Assembly (NCBI RefSeq): GCF_030694375.1
Contig: NZ_JAUXYL010000038.1
Coordinates: forward strand, 62,001-126,000
DNA: 64,000 nucleotides
From: Algoriphagus sp.
Lineage (GTDB): Bacteria > Bacteroidota > Bacteroidia > Cytophagales > Cyclobacteriaceae
Direction: 5' to 3'
Both the position numbers and the translations under genes were made by a program. Under the pieces are notes generated by a model. That model was not told the DNA's origin, made no database searches, and saw only the letters and a list, made by a program, of their open reading frames with translations. Positions 17,574 to 24,717 of the stretch are shown here, one piece after another; positions within the stretch are counted from its first letter, which is position 1; each line of letters starts with the position of its first letter.

Positions 17574-18851
17574 TTAAGCGAATTTTTTCAGGGATTGTTC
17601 CAAAATCTTTGCAAACCGGAACACATCCAAGAAACTGTTATATAGTGGAGTAGGCGCAAGTCGAATCACGTTTGGATTTCTCCAGTCACCTACTACTCCT
17701 TGATTATACCATTCATCGAAGACTTCCTTGCCCCCACGGTGGATCAGCAAAGATAACTGACAGCCTCTTTCAGCCGGATTATTTGGGGTAATTATTTCCA
17801 AAACCCCTGATTCACCGCTGATTTCCCGGATCAGAAATTCAAGATAGCCGGTGAGCTTTTCGCTTTTTAATCGAAGGTTTTCCATTCCTGCTTCCTCAAA
17901 AATATCCAAGGAAGCCTGATGTGCGGCCAATGCCAAGACATTGGAATTGGCCAACTGCCAACCGTCCGCTCCATACATTGGTACAAAACCTTTTTCCATC
18001 TTGAACCGCTCGCCTTCGTCATGTCCCCACCAACCTGCAAACCGGGGTAAATCAGGCCGCTCCGCAAATCTCTCGTGAACGTATATTCCTGAGACATTTC
18101 CGGGACCCGAATTCAAATACTTATAGCTGCACCAAGTGGCAAAATCCACATCCCAATCGTGAAGCTTTAGCACTGCATTGCCTGCAGCATGCGCCAAATC
18201 AAATCCTGCCAAGGCCCCGACTGAATGGGCAGCTTGGGTAATCGCTTTCATATCAAAAAGCTGCCCCGTATAATATTGCAATCCAGCCATATTAACCAAA
18301 GCCAGTTTCTCTCCGTGTCGCTTAATCTCACTTAAAATATCTTCGGTTCGCAAGGTATATTCTCCTGACCTTGGTGAAAGCTCCACCAAAACATCGGCTG
18401 GATCCAAGCCGTGAAATTTGATCTGAGTTTCCAGCATGTATTGATCGGATGGAAAAGCTCCGGCCTCCACGATGATTTTATAGCGCTCTTTTGTAGGTTG
18501 ATAAAAAGAAACCATCAAAAGATGAAGATTGACCGAAAGGTTATTCATCGCCACCACTTCGTGCTCATGTGCACCGACAATCTGGCAAAGTGCAGGTTTT
18601 GACTTTTTCCGAACATGATACCAGGCATCTTCTCCGTGAAAATGCCCATCCACAGCCAAATCTGCCCAGTTGTTCAGCTCTTTTTCGAGGTAATCTTTGA
18701 CGGACTTGGGTTGGATTCCAAGCGAATTCCCGCAGAAATAAATCGCTTCCTTTCCCTTGACTTTGGGAAAATGAAATCGGGATCTGAAGTGTGAAAGTGA
18801 ATCTTTTGCGTCCATTTCACGGGCAAAGGATTCGGAGAATTGGTAGTTCAT
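17574..18851 (-). CDS. kynU: Kynureninase
   Basis: PLP enzyme that cleaves 3-hydroxykynurenine (or kynurenine) to 3-hydroxyanthranilate and alanine. 425 residues, standard length. Recognisable blocks: IYFCGNSLGIQPKSVKDYL (about 36-54), VVAMNNLSVNLHLLM, LVNMAGLQYYTGQLFD, GFDLAHAAGNAVLKLHDWD (about 217-235), and the PLP lysine in WCSYKYLNSGPGNVSGIYVH (about 239-258). It starts about 100 bp downstream of the dioxygenase gene and ends 23 bp before KMO, in the same operon. Confidence 0.95.
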   Translation of the reverse strand: MNYQFSESFAREMDAKDSLSHFRSRFHFPKVKGKEAIYFCGNSLGIQPKSVKDYLEKELNNWADLAVDGHFHGEDAWYHVRKKSKPALCQIVGAHEHEVVAMNNLSVNLHLLMVSFYQPTKERYKIIVEAGAFPSDQYMLETQIKFHGLDPADVLVELSPRSGEYTLRTEDILSEIKRHGEKLALVNMAGLQYYTGQLFDMKAITQAAHSVGALAGFDLAHAAGNAVLKLHDWDVDFATWCSYKYLNSGPGNVSGIYVHERFAERPDLPRFAGWWGHDEGERFKMEKGFVPMYGADGWQLANSNVLALAAHQASLDIFEEAGMENLRLKSEKLTGYLEFLIREISGESGVLEIITPNNPAERGCQLSLLIHRGGKEVFDEWYNQGVVGDWRNPNVIRLAPTPLYNSFLDVFRFAKILEQSLKKFA

Positions 18852-18859
18852 ATTTTTTG

Positions 18860-18953
18860 GTCAACGGTCGACGGACCACAGTCCACCGCCAGAGAAAATA
18901 AGGTTTGAAGTCTGCTTTTTCCTGCTGTCGACTGTCGACAGTGGACTGTTGAC
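18860..18953. repeat. Degenerate inverted repeat of GTCGAC/GTCCAC words
   Basis: Two blocks (18860-18887 and 18923-18953) are composed of GTCAAC, GTCGAC, GTCCAC and their complements, arranged roughly as inverted copies. They fill the gap between the dioxygenase and kynU and could form a long imperfect hairpin in the operon transcript. Confidence 0.65.
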
Positions 18954-18954
18954 T

Positions 18955-19467
18955 TTACTTTTCCATATACGTACCGCAAGATTTACAAGTCCTCAGGTCA
19001 TTGCTCGACCAAAAACGCTCCATGATGGGAGGAAGTTGAGTCACGATATCGGTCAATTCGACATATTCTTCATGAAGCCGATTTCCGCAGTTTTCACAGT
19101 GCCAAATAAAGCCGTCCTTTTCTCCTGCTCTTCGGTAGCGCTCGATCACCAAACCAATCGTATTGGCAGGTCTGCGTGGAGAGTGAGGCACTTTTGCAGG
19201 CAAAAGGAAAATTTCCCCCTCCTTGATTTCAATGTCTTTGGGTTTACCATCCTCTATAATCTTGAGCACAATGTCGCCCTCCAATTGGTAAAAAAACTCT
19301 TCGCCTTCATCGTAGTGGTAATCTTTTCGGCTGTTTGGCCCGCCGACTACCATGACTATAAAATCGTCGTTTCCTTTGTACACCTGCTGATTGCCTACAG
19401 GCGGCTTGAGCAAATGACGGTTTTCATCGATCCACTTTTTGAAATTGAAAGGTTTGGCGACAGACAT
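18955..19467 (-). CDS. nbaC: 3-hydroxyanthranilate 3,4-dioxygenase
   Basis: Cupin dioxygenase opening the ring of 3-hydroxyanthranilate to 2-amino-3-carboxymuconate semialdehyde, which cyclises to quinolinate for NAD synthesis. 170 residues. Iron ligands lie in HYDEGEEFFYQLEGD (about 53-67) and in the VPHSPRRPANTIGLV block (about 93-107). The C-terminal tail has two CxxC pairs (WHCENCGNRL and CKSCGTYME), the rubredoxin-like iron site of bacterial HAO. It is the first gene of the operon HAO-kynU-kmo. Tryptophan dioxygenase, kynurenine formamidase and quinolinate phosphoribosyltransferase are not in this window. Confidence 0.93.
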   Translation of the reverse strand: MSVAKPFNFKKWIDENRHLLKPPVGNQQVYKGNDDFIVMVVGGPNSRKDYHYDEGEEFFYQLEGDIVLKIIEDGKPKDIEIKEGEIFLLPAKVPHSPRRPANTIGLVIERYRRAGEKDGFIWHCENCGNRLHEEYVELTDIVTQLPPIMERFWSSNDLRTCKSCGTYMEK

Positions 19468-19498
19468 ATTTGATTCAGGTTTGAGTAAAGATTACTTC

Positions 19499-19506
19499 CA
19501 AATATA
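19499..19506 (-). promoter_or_regulatory. Candidate -7 element of the kynurenine operon
   Basis: TATATTTG on the minus strand fits TAnnTTTG, 31 bp upstream of the dioxygenase start. No clear TTG was found at the right spacing. Confidence 0.4.
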
Positions 19507-19629
19507 GGTATTGAATCTAAAACCAGTTGTGAATTAGTTTTTGAACAATTGCCCAACTTAAAAGGTGAAAATTCTGAGGGTTTTTCCAAAGGTTAAGAAT
19601 TATCTTAAATCTTTGAGGTTCTTCGGACC

Positions 19630-19662
19630 CTCGTAATTCGTACTTCGTAAATCGTACTTTTG
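19630..19662 (+). repeat. Iterated CGTAATTCGTACTTCGTAAATCGTACTT block containing a -7 box
   Basis: Words TCGTA, ATTCGTAC, TTCGTAA and ATCGTAC follow one another, the same style of word iteration seen at 2640-2735 and 18860-18953. Its end, TACTTTTG at 19655-19662, matches the -7 consensus 22 bp upstream of the dipeptidase ATG, so the repeat may supply that gene's promoter. Confidence 0.5.
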
Positions 19663-19683
19663 TTTATAAAATATCAAAAACCT

Positions 19684-20670
19684 ATGAATATCCCCATCGC
19701 CGACCTACACTGCGACCTGCTTTCCTTTTTGGCGGCAGTTCCCCGTGCAGATGCATTTTCCAAAGACCAAATTGCCTGCGCATTTCCATGGCTGCAGGAA
19801 GGTGGAGTCCGAATGCAGGTGATGGCGATCTACACGAATGTGGACGCTTCCAGCATGAGAATGGCCGGAAAGCAGGCCAAGATCTTCTATGATTTGCTGC
19901 GCAAAGAAGAAAAGACAGTAACCAAGTTTGATGCTGATTTTCTGAAAAACCCAAGCTCGGATAATCGAATTGGCATCATTGCAGCGGTTGAAAATGCGGC
20001 GGGATTTGGGCATGAAAAAGCCACTTGGCCGGAAATCTACAAGCAGTTTGACCGGATGCTTTCGACAGTCGGGCAACTTGCCTACATCAGTTTGACTCAC
20101 CATACCGAGAATCGCTTCGGAGGAGGAAATTATGTCGAGGGAGTTGGGCTGAAAGAAGATGGAAAGCGACTCCTGGACTACATGGCTGGAAAACGGATTC
20201 CCATCGATCTTTCCCATACTTCCGACCTTTTGGCAGAGGGAATCCTGAATCATATCGACCGGCACCATTTGCCGATTCCGGTGATCGCCAGCCACTCTAA
20301 CTTTCGGGCACTTTGGGATCACAAACGCAATCTGACAGATGAATTTGCTCAGGAAATCATCAAGCGAGGAGGAATTATCGGAGTGAATTTTTTACGGGCA
20401 TTCCTAGATCCTAAAGTCCCTGAGCGACTTTTTGAACATATTCTGCATGGAAATAAAATGAGTGAAGATGCAATCTGCTTCGGCGCTGATTTTTTCTACA
20501 CCAAGAATTTTCCCGACCAGAGCAGGCAACCGTTTTATTTCCCTTTGGCCGAAAATGCCGGGAAATATCCTTCGATTTTAGAATCCTTGAGCAAAACCCT
20601 GAGTGAATCTCAGCTCAAGAAACTGGCTTCTGAAAACGTGTTCAACTTCTACCAAAAACTTTGGAGCTGA
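19684..20670 (+). CDS. Membrane dipeptidase (peptidase M19)
   Basis: Zinc dipeptidase of the renal-dipeptidase family, cleaving dipeptides including D-amino-acid ones. 328 residues from the ATG at 19684 (MNIPIADLHCDLLSF); the frame upstream is inside the repeat. Metal ligands and motifs in order: ADLHCDL (HxD, about residue 7), the bridging Glu in IAAVENAAGFG (about 105), SLTHHTENRFGGG (about 138-150), IDLSHTSD (about 178-185) and VIASHSNFRALWDHKRNLTDE (His near 205, within the family block). No signal peptide, so it is probably cytoplasmic. Its stop overlaps the next gene by one base. Confidence 0.9.
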   Translation: MNIPIADLHCDLLSFLAAVPRADAFSKDQIACAFPWLQEGGVRMQVMAIYTNVDASSMRMAGKQAKIFYDLLRKEEKTVTKFDADFLKNPSSDNRIGIIAAVENAAGFGHEKATWPEIYKQFDRMLSTVGQLAYISLTHHTENRFGGGNYVEGVGLKEDGKRLLDYMAGKRIPIDLSHTSDLLAEGILNHIDRHHLPIPVIASHSNFRALWDHKRNLTDEFAQEIIKRGGIIGVNFLRAFLDPKVPERLFEHILHGNKMSEDAICFGADFFYTKNFPDQSRQPFYFPLAENAGKYPSILESLSKTLSESQLKKLASENVFNFYQKLWS

Positions 20671-21290
20671 TGTCAAGTCATCATTTTGTCAAGGAGCAGC
20701 AAGAACCGGCAGTGTTTATCCTCAACACAGAAGGACTAAATTTCGATGGCATTTCTCCACTTTTGGAGTGGGTTCCGACGGTTTTGGTTTGGCAGGAATG
20801 CTTGGATACCGTGCTGAGTTGGGGTATAAAAATCGACGTGATTCTCGCCACGGAAACCTTCCAAAAAGAAAATCTCCAACTGCTGGAAGAGCAGTATCCG
20901 GTCAAGTTTCTGACTGCATCCCCAGAAAACACACTAGACGAAGGACTTCAATACCTCTTGGCAACCAAGCATCCGGCAGCGCATTTGGTTGGGGTTTCGC
21001 ATTTGAGGTGTATGGATTTGGAGGGAAAATTGGATTTGTTTGACCTGACGATCATGGATGCAGGCTGGAAATACTATCCTGTCAAAAGCGGGAAATTCAA
21101 AAAGTGGTTTGCTGAAAGCACAATCCAGCTCTTAGGTCGAGAAGGAATGCCAGTGGAAATCTCCAATGAAAGCGGCAAACTGATGCTTCCTCTGATTTAC
21201 CTGACCCAGTTGGAAGTGCCGGAAGGAATTACGGAGATTGAGGGTAAGGGGATTTTTTGGGTTGGGGAGGAAGTGAATTCTGAAGGCTGA
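20670..21290 (+). CDS. Thiamine-pyrophosphokinase-like protein, catalytic residues apparently lost
   Basis: 206 residues from the ATG at 20670, which overlaps the dipeptidase stop (TGATG) and implies translational coupling. The N-terminal half has an alternating alpha/beta pattern, and the segment TVLVWQECLDTVLSWGIKID lies where thiamine pyrophosphokinases have DGA..L...G..PD. However, the family's GD(F/L)DS motif is replaced by ILATETF. The C-terminal part (after about 120) is strand-rich as in TPK. I therefore call it TPK-like with uncertain activity. It may be a non-catalytic relative common in Cytophagales. It is the last gene before an AT-rich accessory stretch. Confidence 0.4.
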   Translation: MSSHHFVKEQQEPAVFILNTEGLNFDGISPLLEWVPTVLVWQECLDTVLSWGIKIDVILATETFQKENLQLLEEQYPVKFLTASPENTLDEGLQYLLATKHPAAHLVGVSHLRCMDLEGKLDLFDLTIMDAGWKYYPVKSGKFKKWFAESTIQLLGREGMPVEISNESGKLMLPLIYLTQLEVPEGITEIEGKGIFWVGEEVNSEG

Positions 21291-21428
21291 AGTGAGAAAC
21301 CAGAATTGAAAGCTGACTCAAATCAATTTTTATTATTTTTTTTTTGTAAAAATCCCTTAACAAATATTGACTTTTACAGAATTCGTTTAGATATTTTAAA
21401 AAAAATATTCCAACCAAAACCTTTTTTT

Positions 21429-22927
21429 ATGAGCAACACATTTGCCCCCCCCCCCTTAAGTACAAAAATCTAGGTAGATTCGAATTCTTAGGTTTTCTAG
21501 CCCTTTTAATCTCTTTGAATCTCCTATTGACCTCTTGCGTCGAAGAAGCAGAAGCACCTAAAATCGCGGTCAACGAAAACGCCCAGATTGTCCAAGTAAA
21601 GTCTTGGTTTGAAGAAAATAAGACCAAGCTCAGACTTCCGGAAAAGGGCTCTAATTTCCGGTCAGAGTCTCAGGAATTGATCCTGCCATTTTTTGAAAAA
21701 GAACCCGATTGGAGTAAGTTTCATCATTATTATTTTCCAGATGGGCGGGAAGTTTTTGAGGTAAGATTGAAGAATCAGCAAATATTTTTCCCTTGGAATG
21801 ATCGTAAAAAAGGAGACAAAGGAAAAATTAAAAATAGAGTAATTCAAAATATCCTTTTTGTCTAGAATCCAAATTTTAATCGTTATGATCCTTTAATAGC
21901 AAGGTATTATCCTGAAGAAAACTCTAGAAGAGATTTTAAGGAAATGAATTATCAAATGATTGATCAAAATTGGAGTGGAATAGTTGATCTATTTACTTAT
22001 GATGAGCATTACTTTATCGGTTTTGAAATTGATAAAGGAAAAATTCTTGCTGCTCGTAAAATGGAAAAGATCTCAGATGGAAACCGTAAAGTAATTACCA
22101 CCGAAAATAAAGACTACAAGTGTTCTGTCGTGACAACTACAACAGATTGGTATCAAATTACCTATGTGTTGGAGACGAATACTTGGTATGTTGAAGCACT
22201 TTCTCCAACTAGTTCCACTTCCTATAATTGCCCAATGGATTCCGGAATGAATCAGTCCACCTCGGGAGGTAATTTTACTTATGGTGGAGATGGATTTCTA
22301 TGGTATAATTCTAGCAGCGGTACAAGTTCTTATTATCCTCCAGATGTTCCACTTCCTCTTTTAAAAATTCTGATATCGATTTCAGATGAAAAACCATGCA
22401 TTAAAAATGCTGCTCAAAATGCAGTTTCAGCAGATTTTGCAAATGAAATAACAAACTTAATAAATGAAATTTTCCAAGAAAAGGAAGATTATCGATTAGA
22501 GATTGAGTCATATGATCTTGGAGATAATTCGTTAGATGGTTTCCATACTTTTAGTACTGCATCTTCAAATAATTCTTACGGAACTTTTTCAGTTGTAATT
22601 AATTCAATATTAGAAAATTCTTCAAAGGAATATATTACAGCTACTATTTTCCATGAGTTTCTTCATGCATATTTAGGATATTTAAATTTGGGTAACTTTT
22701 TAAGTGAATCTCAAGAACATGAAGAAATGGCTGTTGAATACATTGGGGTTCTTTCTAAGATTTTAGTTGAGAGATATGGTGTTAGAAAAACAGATGCTAT
22801 GGCTTTGGCTTGGGGTGGTCTTCAAGGAACGCAATCTTATTCAAAAAAATCATCAACTGAAAAAAATGATATCGGTTTAATTAATCAAGCATATAAAAAT
22901 GGACAAAAAGGAACAAAATGTAATTAG
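21429..22927 (+). pseudogene. Lipoprotein with HExxH metallopeptidase motif; off-frame poly-C start and in-frame TAG
   Basis: An AT-rich gene of about 500 codons that cannot be read straight through as given. The ATG at 21429 begins MSNTFAPPP and enters an 11-C tract (21445-21455), after which this frame stops quickly. In the neighbouring frame the sequence continues directly into LGFLALLISLNLLLTSC, a textbook lipoprotein signal, and on to 21862. One extra C (12 in total) would join the two. A TAG at 21863-21865 then interrupts; beyond it the same frame stays open, reading NPNFNRYDPLIARYYPEE and onward to 22927. The C-terminal part has TATIFHEFLHAYLGY (HExxH zinc motif) followed by HEEMAVEY, a possible third ligand. 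Candidate phase-variable surface metallopeptidase or a decaying gene; I cannot exclude sequencing error at either site. Confidence 0.7.
21445..21455 (+). repeat. Homopolymeric tract of 11 cytosines in a 5' coding region
   Basis: Eleven consecutive C residues start 16 bp after an ATG in otherwise AT-rich DNA. The tract length puts the downstream lipoprotein frame out by one base. This is the structure expected of a slipped-strand contingency locus. Confidence 0.95.
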
Positions 22928-23399
22928 GGGGGCAATTTTTTTAGTGATTTATTTAATTGTCCAATGTGTTTTTGCCCAAAGGACCAGTAATATGGAAATT
23001 ATTGGAGAGGAAAATTTTAGAAGGTTTATTGGGACAAATATGTTGATTCATCCTATTGATAATCCAGAAAGTGTTAAATATTCAGGGTACTATATTAAAC
23101 TTTCTATAAAAGATGAACTTATTGTTGGTATTTCATTTTCCGAAAATGTCCCGATTAGTATTCCTAGAAGGCTGGCGGTAACTTTTAAAGATTTAAATGA
23201 AAAGATTTCTTTAAAAGATTATAGATTTCGAGATGTGGAGTTAATAATTATTCCAGTATTACTCCATTGGGTTGAAATTGAAGAAGAATTAAGTAGTCTA
23301 GATAATGCTTTATCCTATATTATTCCAGATAAAATTAACTGCAAATTCGTTTATATCCTCGATCCATTTGTTCATAATCTGTATAATCCAAGAAAATAA
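22899..23399 (+). CDS. Hypothetical secreted protein
   Basis: A 166-residue protein of unknown function. A hydrophobic segment (AIFLVIYLIVQCVFAQ, about 12-27) ending in FAQ looks like a cleavable signal peptide. The true start could be the ATG at 22899, which overlaps the preceding frame by 29 bp. The mature part is beta-rich with no motif I recognise. Strong AT bias matches the upstream metallopeptidase-like gene, and the overlap suggests the two were acquired and expressed together, perhaps as enzyme and accessory protein; that is inference. Confidence 0.55.
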   Translation: MDKKEQNVIRGAIFLVIYLIVQCVFAQRTSNMEIIGEENFRRFIGTNMLIHPIDNPESVKYSGYYIKLSIKDELIVGISFSENVPISIPRRLAVTFKDLNEKISLKDYRFRDVELIIIPVLLHWVEIEEELSSLDNALSYIIPDKINCKFVYILDPFVHNLYNPRK

Positions 23400-23475
23400 A
23401 ATTTGTAAGTGGATAAATATTCTGAAATTAAAAAGGAAGGCTCTCACCTTCCTTTATTTGCCTAAAATATTAAGA

Positions 23476-23516
23476 TCATTTCCCCGAAAAAATCGGGGCA
23501 GGCAGTGCCTCGCTAT
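23476..23516. repeat. Palindromic intergenic repeat (CCCCGA/TCGGGG, AGGCAGTGCCT)
   Basis: CCCCGA-AAAAA-TCGGGG forms one hairpin and AGGCAGTGCCT a second short palindrome immediately beside it. Located between convergent genes ending at 23399 and 23522, so it may also serve as a terminator. Confidence 0.55.
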
Positions 23517-23521
23517 GACGC

Positions 23522-24130
23522 CTACTCCCTAATCCACCCAACTTTATCCCCAATCGGCTCACGCTTTCCGGCAGGCCAAGTGTCGGTAGCAGGCTTGGCG
23601 ACGTAGAAGAAGCCCATCAGCATATCTTCTCCTTCCAGACCGAAATCTTCTCTGGCTTCACCCCAGAAGGTCGGTCCGCCCGTCCCCCAATAGCAGGCTA
23701 GTCCATGTGCACAGGCCGTGAGGTACATGTTCTGAACAGCCATGGCTGTGGCGGCGATTTCTTCCATCACCGGAATGCCCGAACCTTCGGTTCGCTTCAT
23801 CAGAATCGCAATCACGTGAGAGGCTTTCAAAGGTTGATCCTTAAATTTTTGATAAGTCGCTTCGATGAAGTTGGTGCCGTTTTTCTCAGCACGCATTTTA
23901 TACATTTCAGCCTGGTAATCCGCGAATTTCTTCAGGCCTGCACTAGTGTAGACGATAAATCTCCAAGGCTGAGTCAATTTATGAGTCGGCGCCCAATTGG
24001 CGTTTTCCAGCATTTCTTCAATAATGGAATCGTCCACAGGATCGTTTTCTTTGAATTGGGCGGGGAACATGGACCGTCGTCCACGGATGATTTTGGTTAC
24101 TTCTTCGACGTTGAAATTTGGCATTTGCAT
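23522..24130 (-). CDS. Nitroreductase family protein
   Basis: FMN-dependent NAD(P)H oxidoreductase of the nitro-FMN-reductase superfamily, 202 residues. Characteristic parts: IIRGRRSMFPAQF (FMN phosphate arginines, about 14-26), ENANWAPTHKLTQPWRF (about 47-63), the AVQNMYLTACAHGLACYWGT block (about 133-152) and the GFFYVAKPATDTWPAGKRE C-terminus. Physiological substrate unknown; family members reduce quinones, nitroaromatics or flavins. It is a single gene followed by a palindromic repeat. Confidence 0.9.
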   Translation of the reverse strand: MQMPNFNVEEVTKIIRGRRSMFPAQFKENDPVDDSIIEEMLENANWAPTHKLTQPWRFIVYTSAGLKKFADYQAEMYKMRAEKNGTNFIEATYQKFKDQPLKASHVIAILMKRTEGSGIPVMEEIAATAMAVQNMYLTACAHGLACYWGTGGPTFWGEAREDFGLEGEDMLMGFFYVAKPATDTWPAGKREPIGDKVGWIRE

Positions 24131-24301
24131 AATTATTTGTCTTAATTTTTTTTGATTGAAAGTTTAATTTGAGGACTCAAAACTCTCCTGAGTTCTAAAA
24201 GGCGGATTCAACTTTTAAAATTCCCTCATTTTCATTTATTAAAAAATCTTTGATTATTCTAAAGGAGATATTTTGGTCAAAAAGTAGTGACATGGGTTGA
24301 C

Positions 24302-24520
24302 CTATGCATATTTCAACTTTTGCTCTCTATCCGCAGCATAGGCTAAACAGGCCTTTATGTGATCCAAGTTAAGTTCTGGAAAATCAGCCAAAATATCTTC
24401 CATACTCATTCCCGAAGCCATCCAGCCTAGCACATCAGATACACTTATTCGTGTGCCTTTGATGCAGGGTCTGCCAAATCGGATGTTTGGGTCGATGCTG
24501 ATATACTCCGTATAATTCAT
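24302..24520 (-). CDS. DUF433 domain protein
   Basis: A 72-residue DUF433 protein: IDPNIRFGRPCIKGTRISV (about 9-27) then DVLGWMASGMSMEDIL and DFPELNLDHIKACLAYAADRE, the winged-helix-like DUF433 pattern. DUF433 proteins are usually antitoxin-like partners of a PIN-related DUF5615 (Mut7-C) protein encoded directly downstream. Here no DUF5615 gene follows; 171 bp of non-coding DNA leads to the nitroreductase gene. So it is an orphan or has lost its toxin. Confidence 0.85.
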   Translation of the reverse strand: MNYTEYISIDPNIRFGRPCIKGTRISVSDVLGWMASGMSMEDILADFPELNLDHIKACLAYAADREQKLKYA

Positions 24521-24529
24521 AGCTTTAAT

Positions 24530-24712
24530 TTACGTATGTTTTTTGGATTGGTCTGAATTATCATCCCAAGTCCAATCGTTTTCCGGATCTGTGAGAAATT
24601 CCTCATCCTCAAAAACATCAGGAATCAAAAGCTTATCTTCACCGGCTTCATGTATTTTCTTAAAAGCCTCCGCCCAGCCTTTCCGTGGTTGATTTTCTTT
24701 CTTTTCGTTCAT
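24530..24712 (-). CDS. Short acidic protein resembling a MazE/AbrB antitoxin tail
   Basis: 60 residues: PRKGWAEAFKKIHEAGEDKL, then LLIPDVFEDEEF and WTWDDN. The GWAEAFK...G.D.LL.PDVF.DE.W.W pattern is what I recall from the toxin-binding C-terminal tail of MazE/AbrB-like antitoxins. The SpoVT-AbrB DNA-binding half is missing, and only eight residues precede the match. It lies 9 bp upstream of the DUF433 gene and 5 bp downstream of the S10 peptidase, so the three look co-transcribed. Either a detached antitoxin remnant or an independent small protein. Confidence 0.5.
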   Translation of the reverse strand: MNEKKENQPRKGWAEAFKKIHEAGEDKLLIPDVFEDEEFLTDPENDWTWDDNSDQSKKHT

Positions 24713-24717
24713 GATCT

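Noticed and set aside
18949..19473. 174-codon plus-strand frame opposite the dioxygenase
   Set aside because: Mirror of a motif-complete minus-strand enzyme; its apparent hydrophobic runs are the complement of conserved cupin strands.
19705..20322. 205-codon minus-strand frame opposite the M19 dipeptidase
   Set aside because: The plus strand has all dipeptidase metal ligands; the antisense frame shows no coherent protein features.
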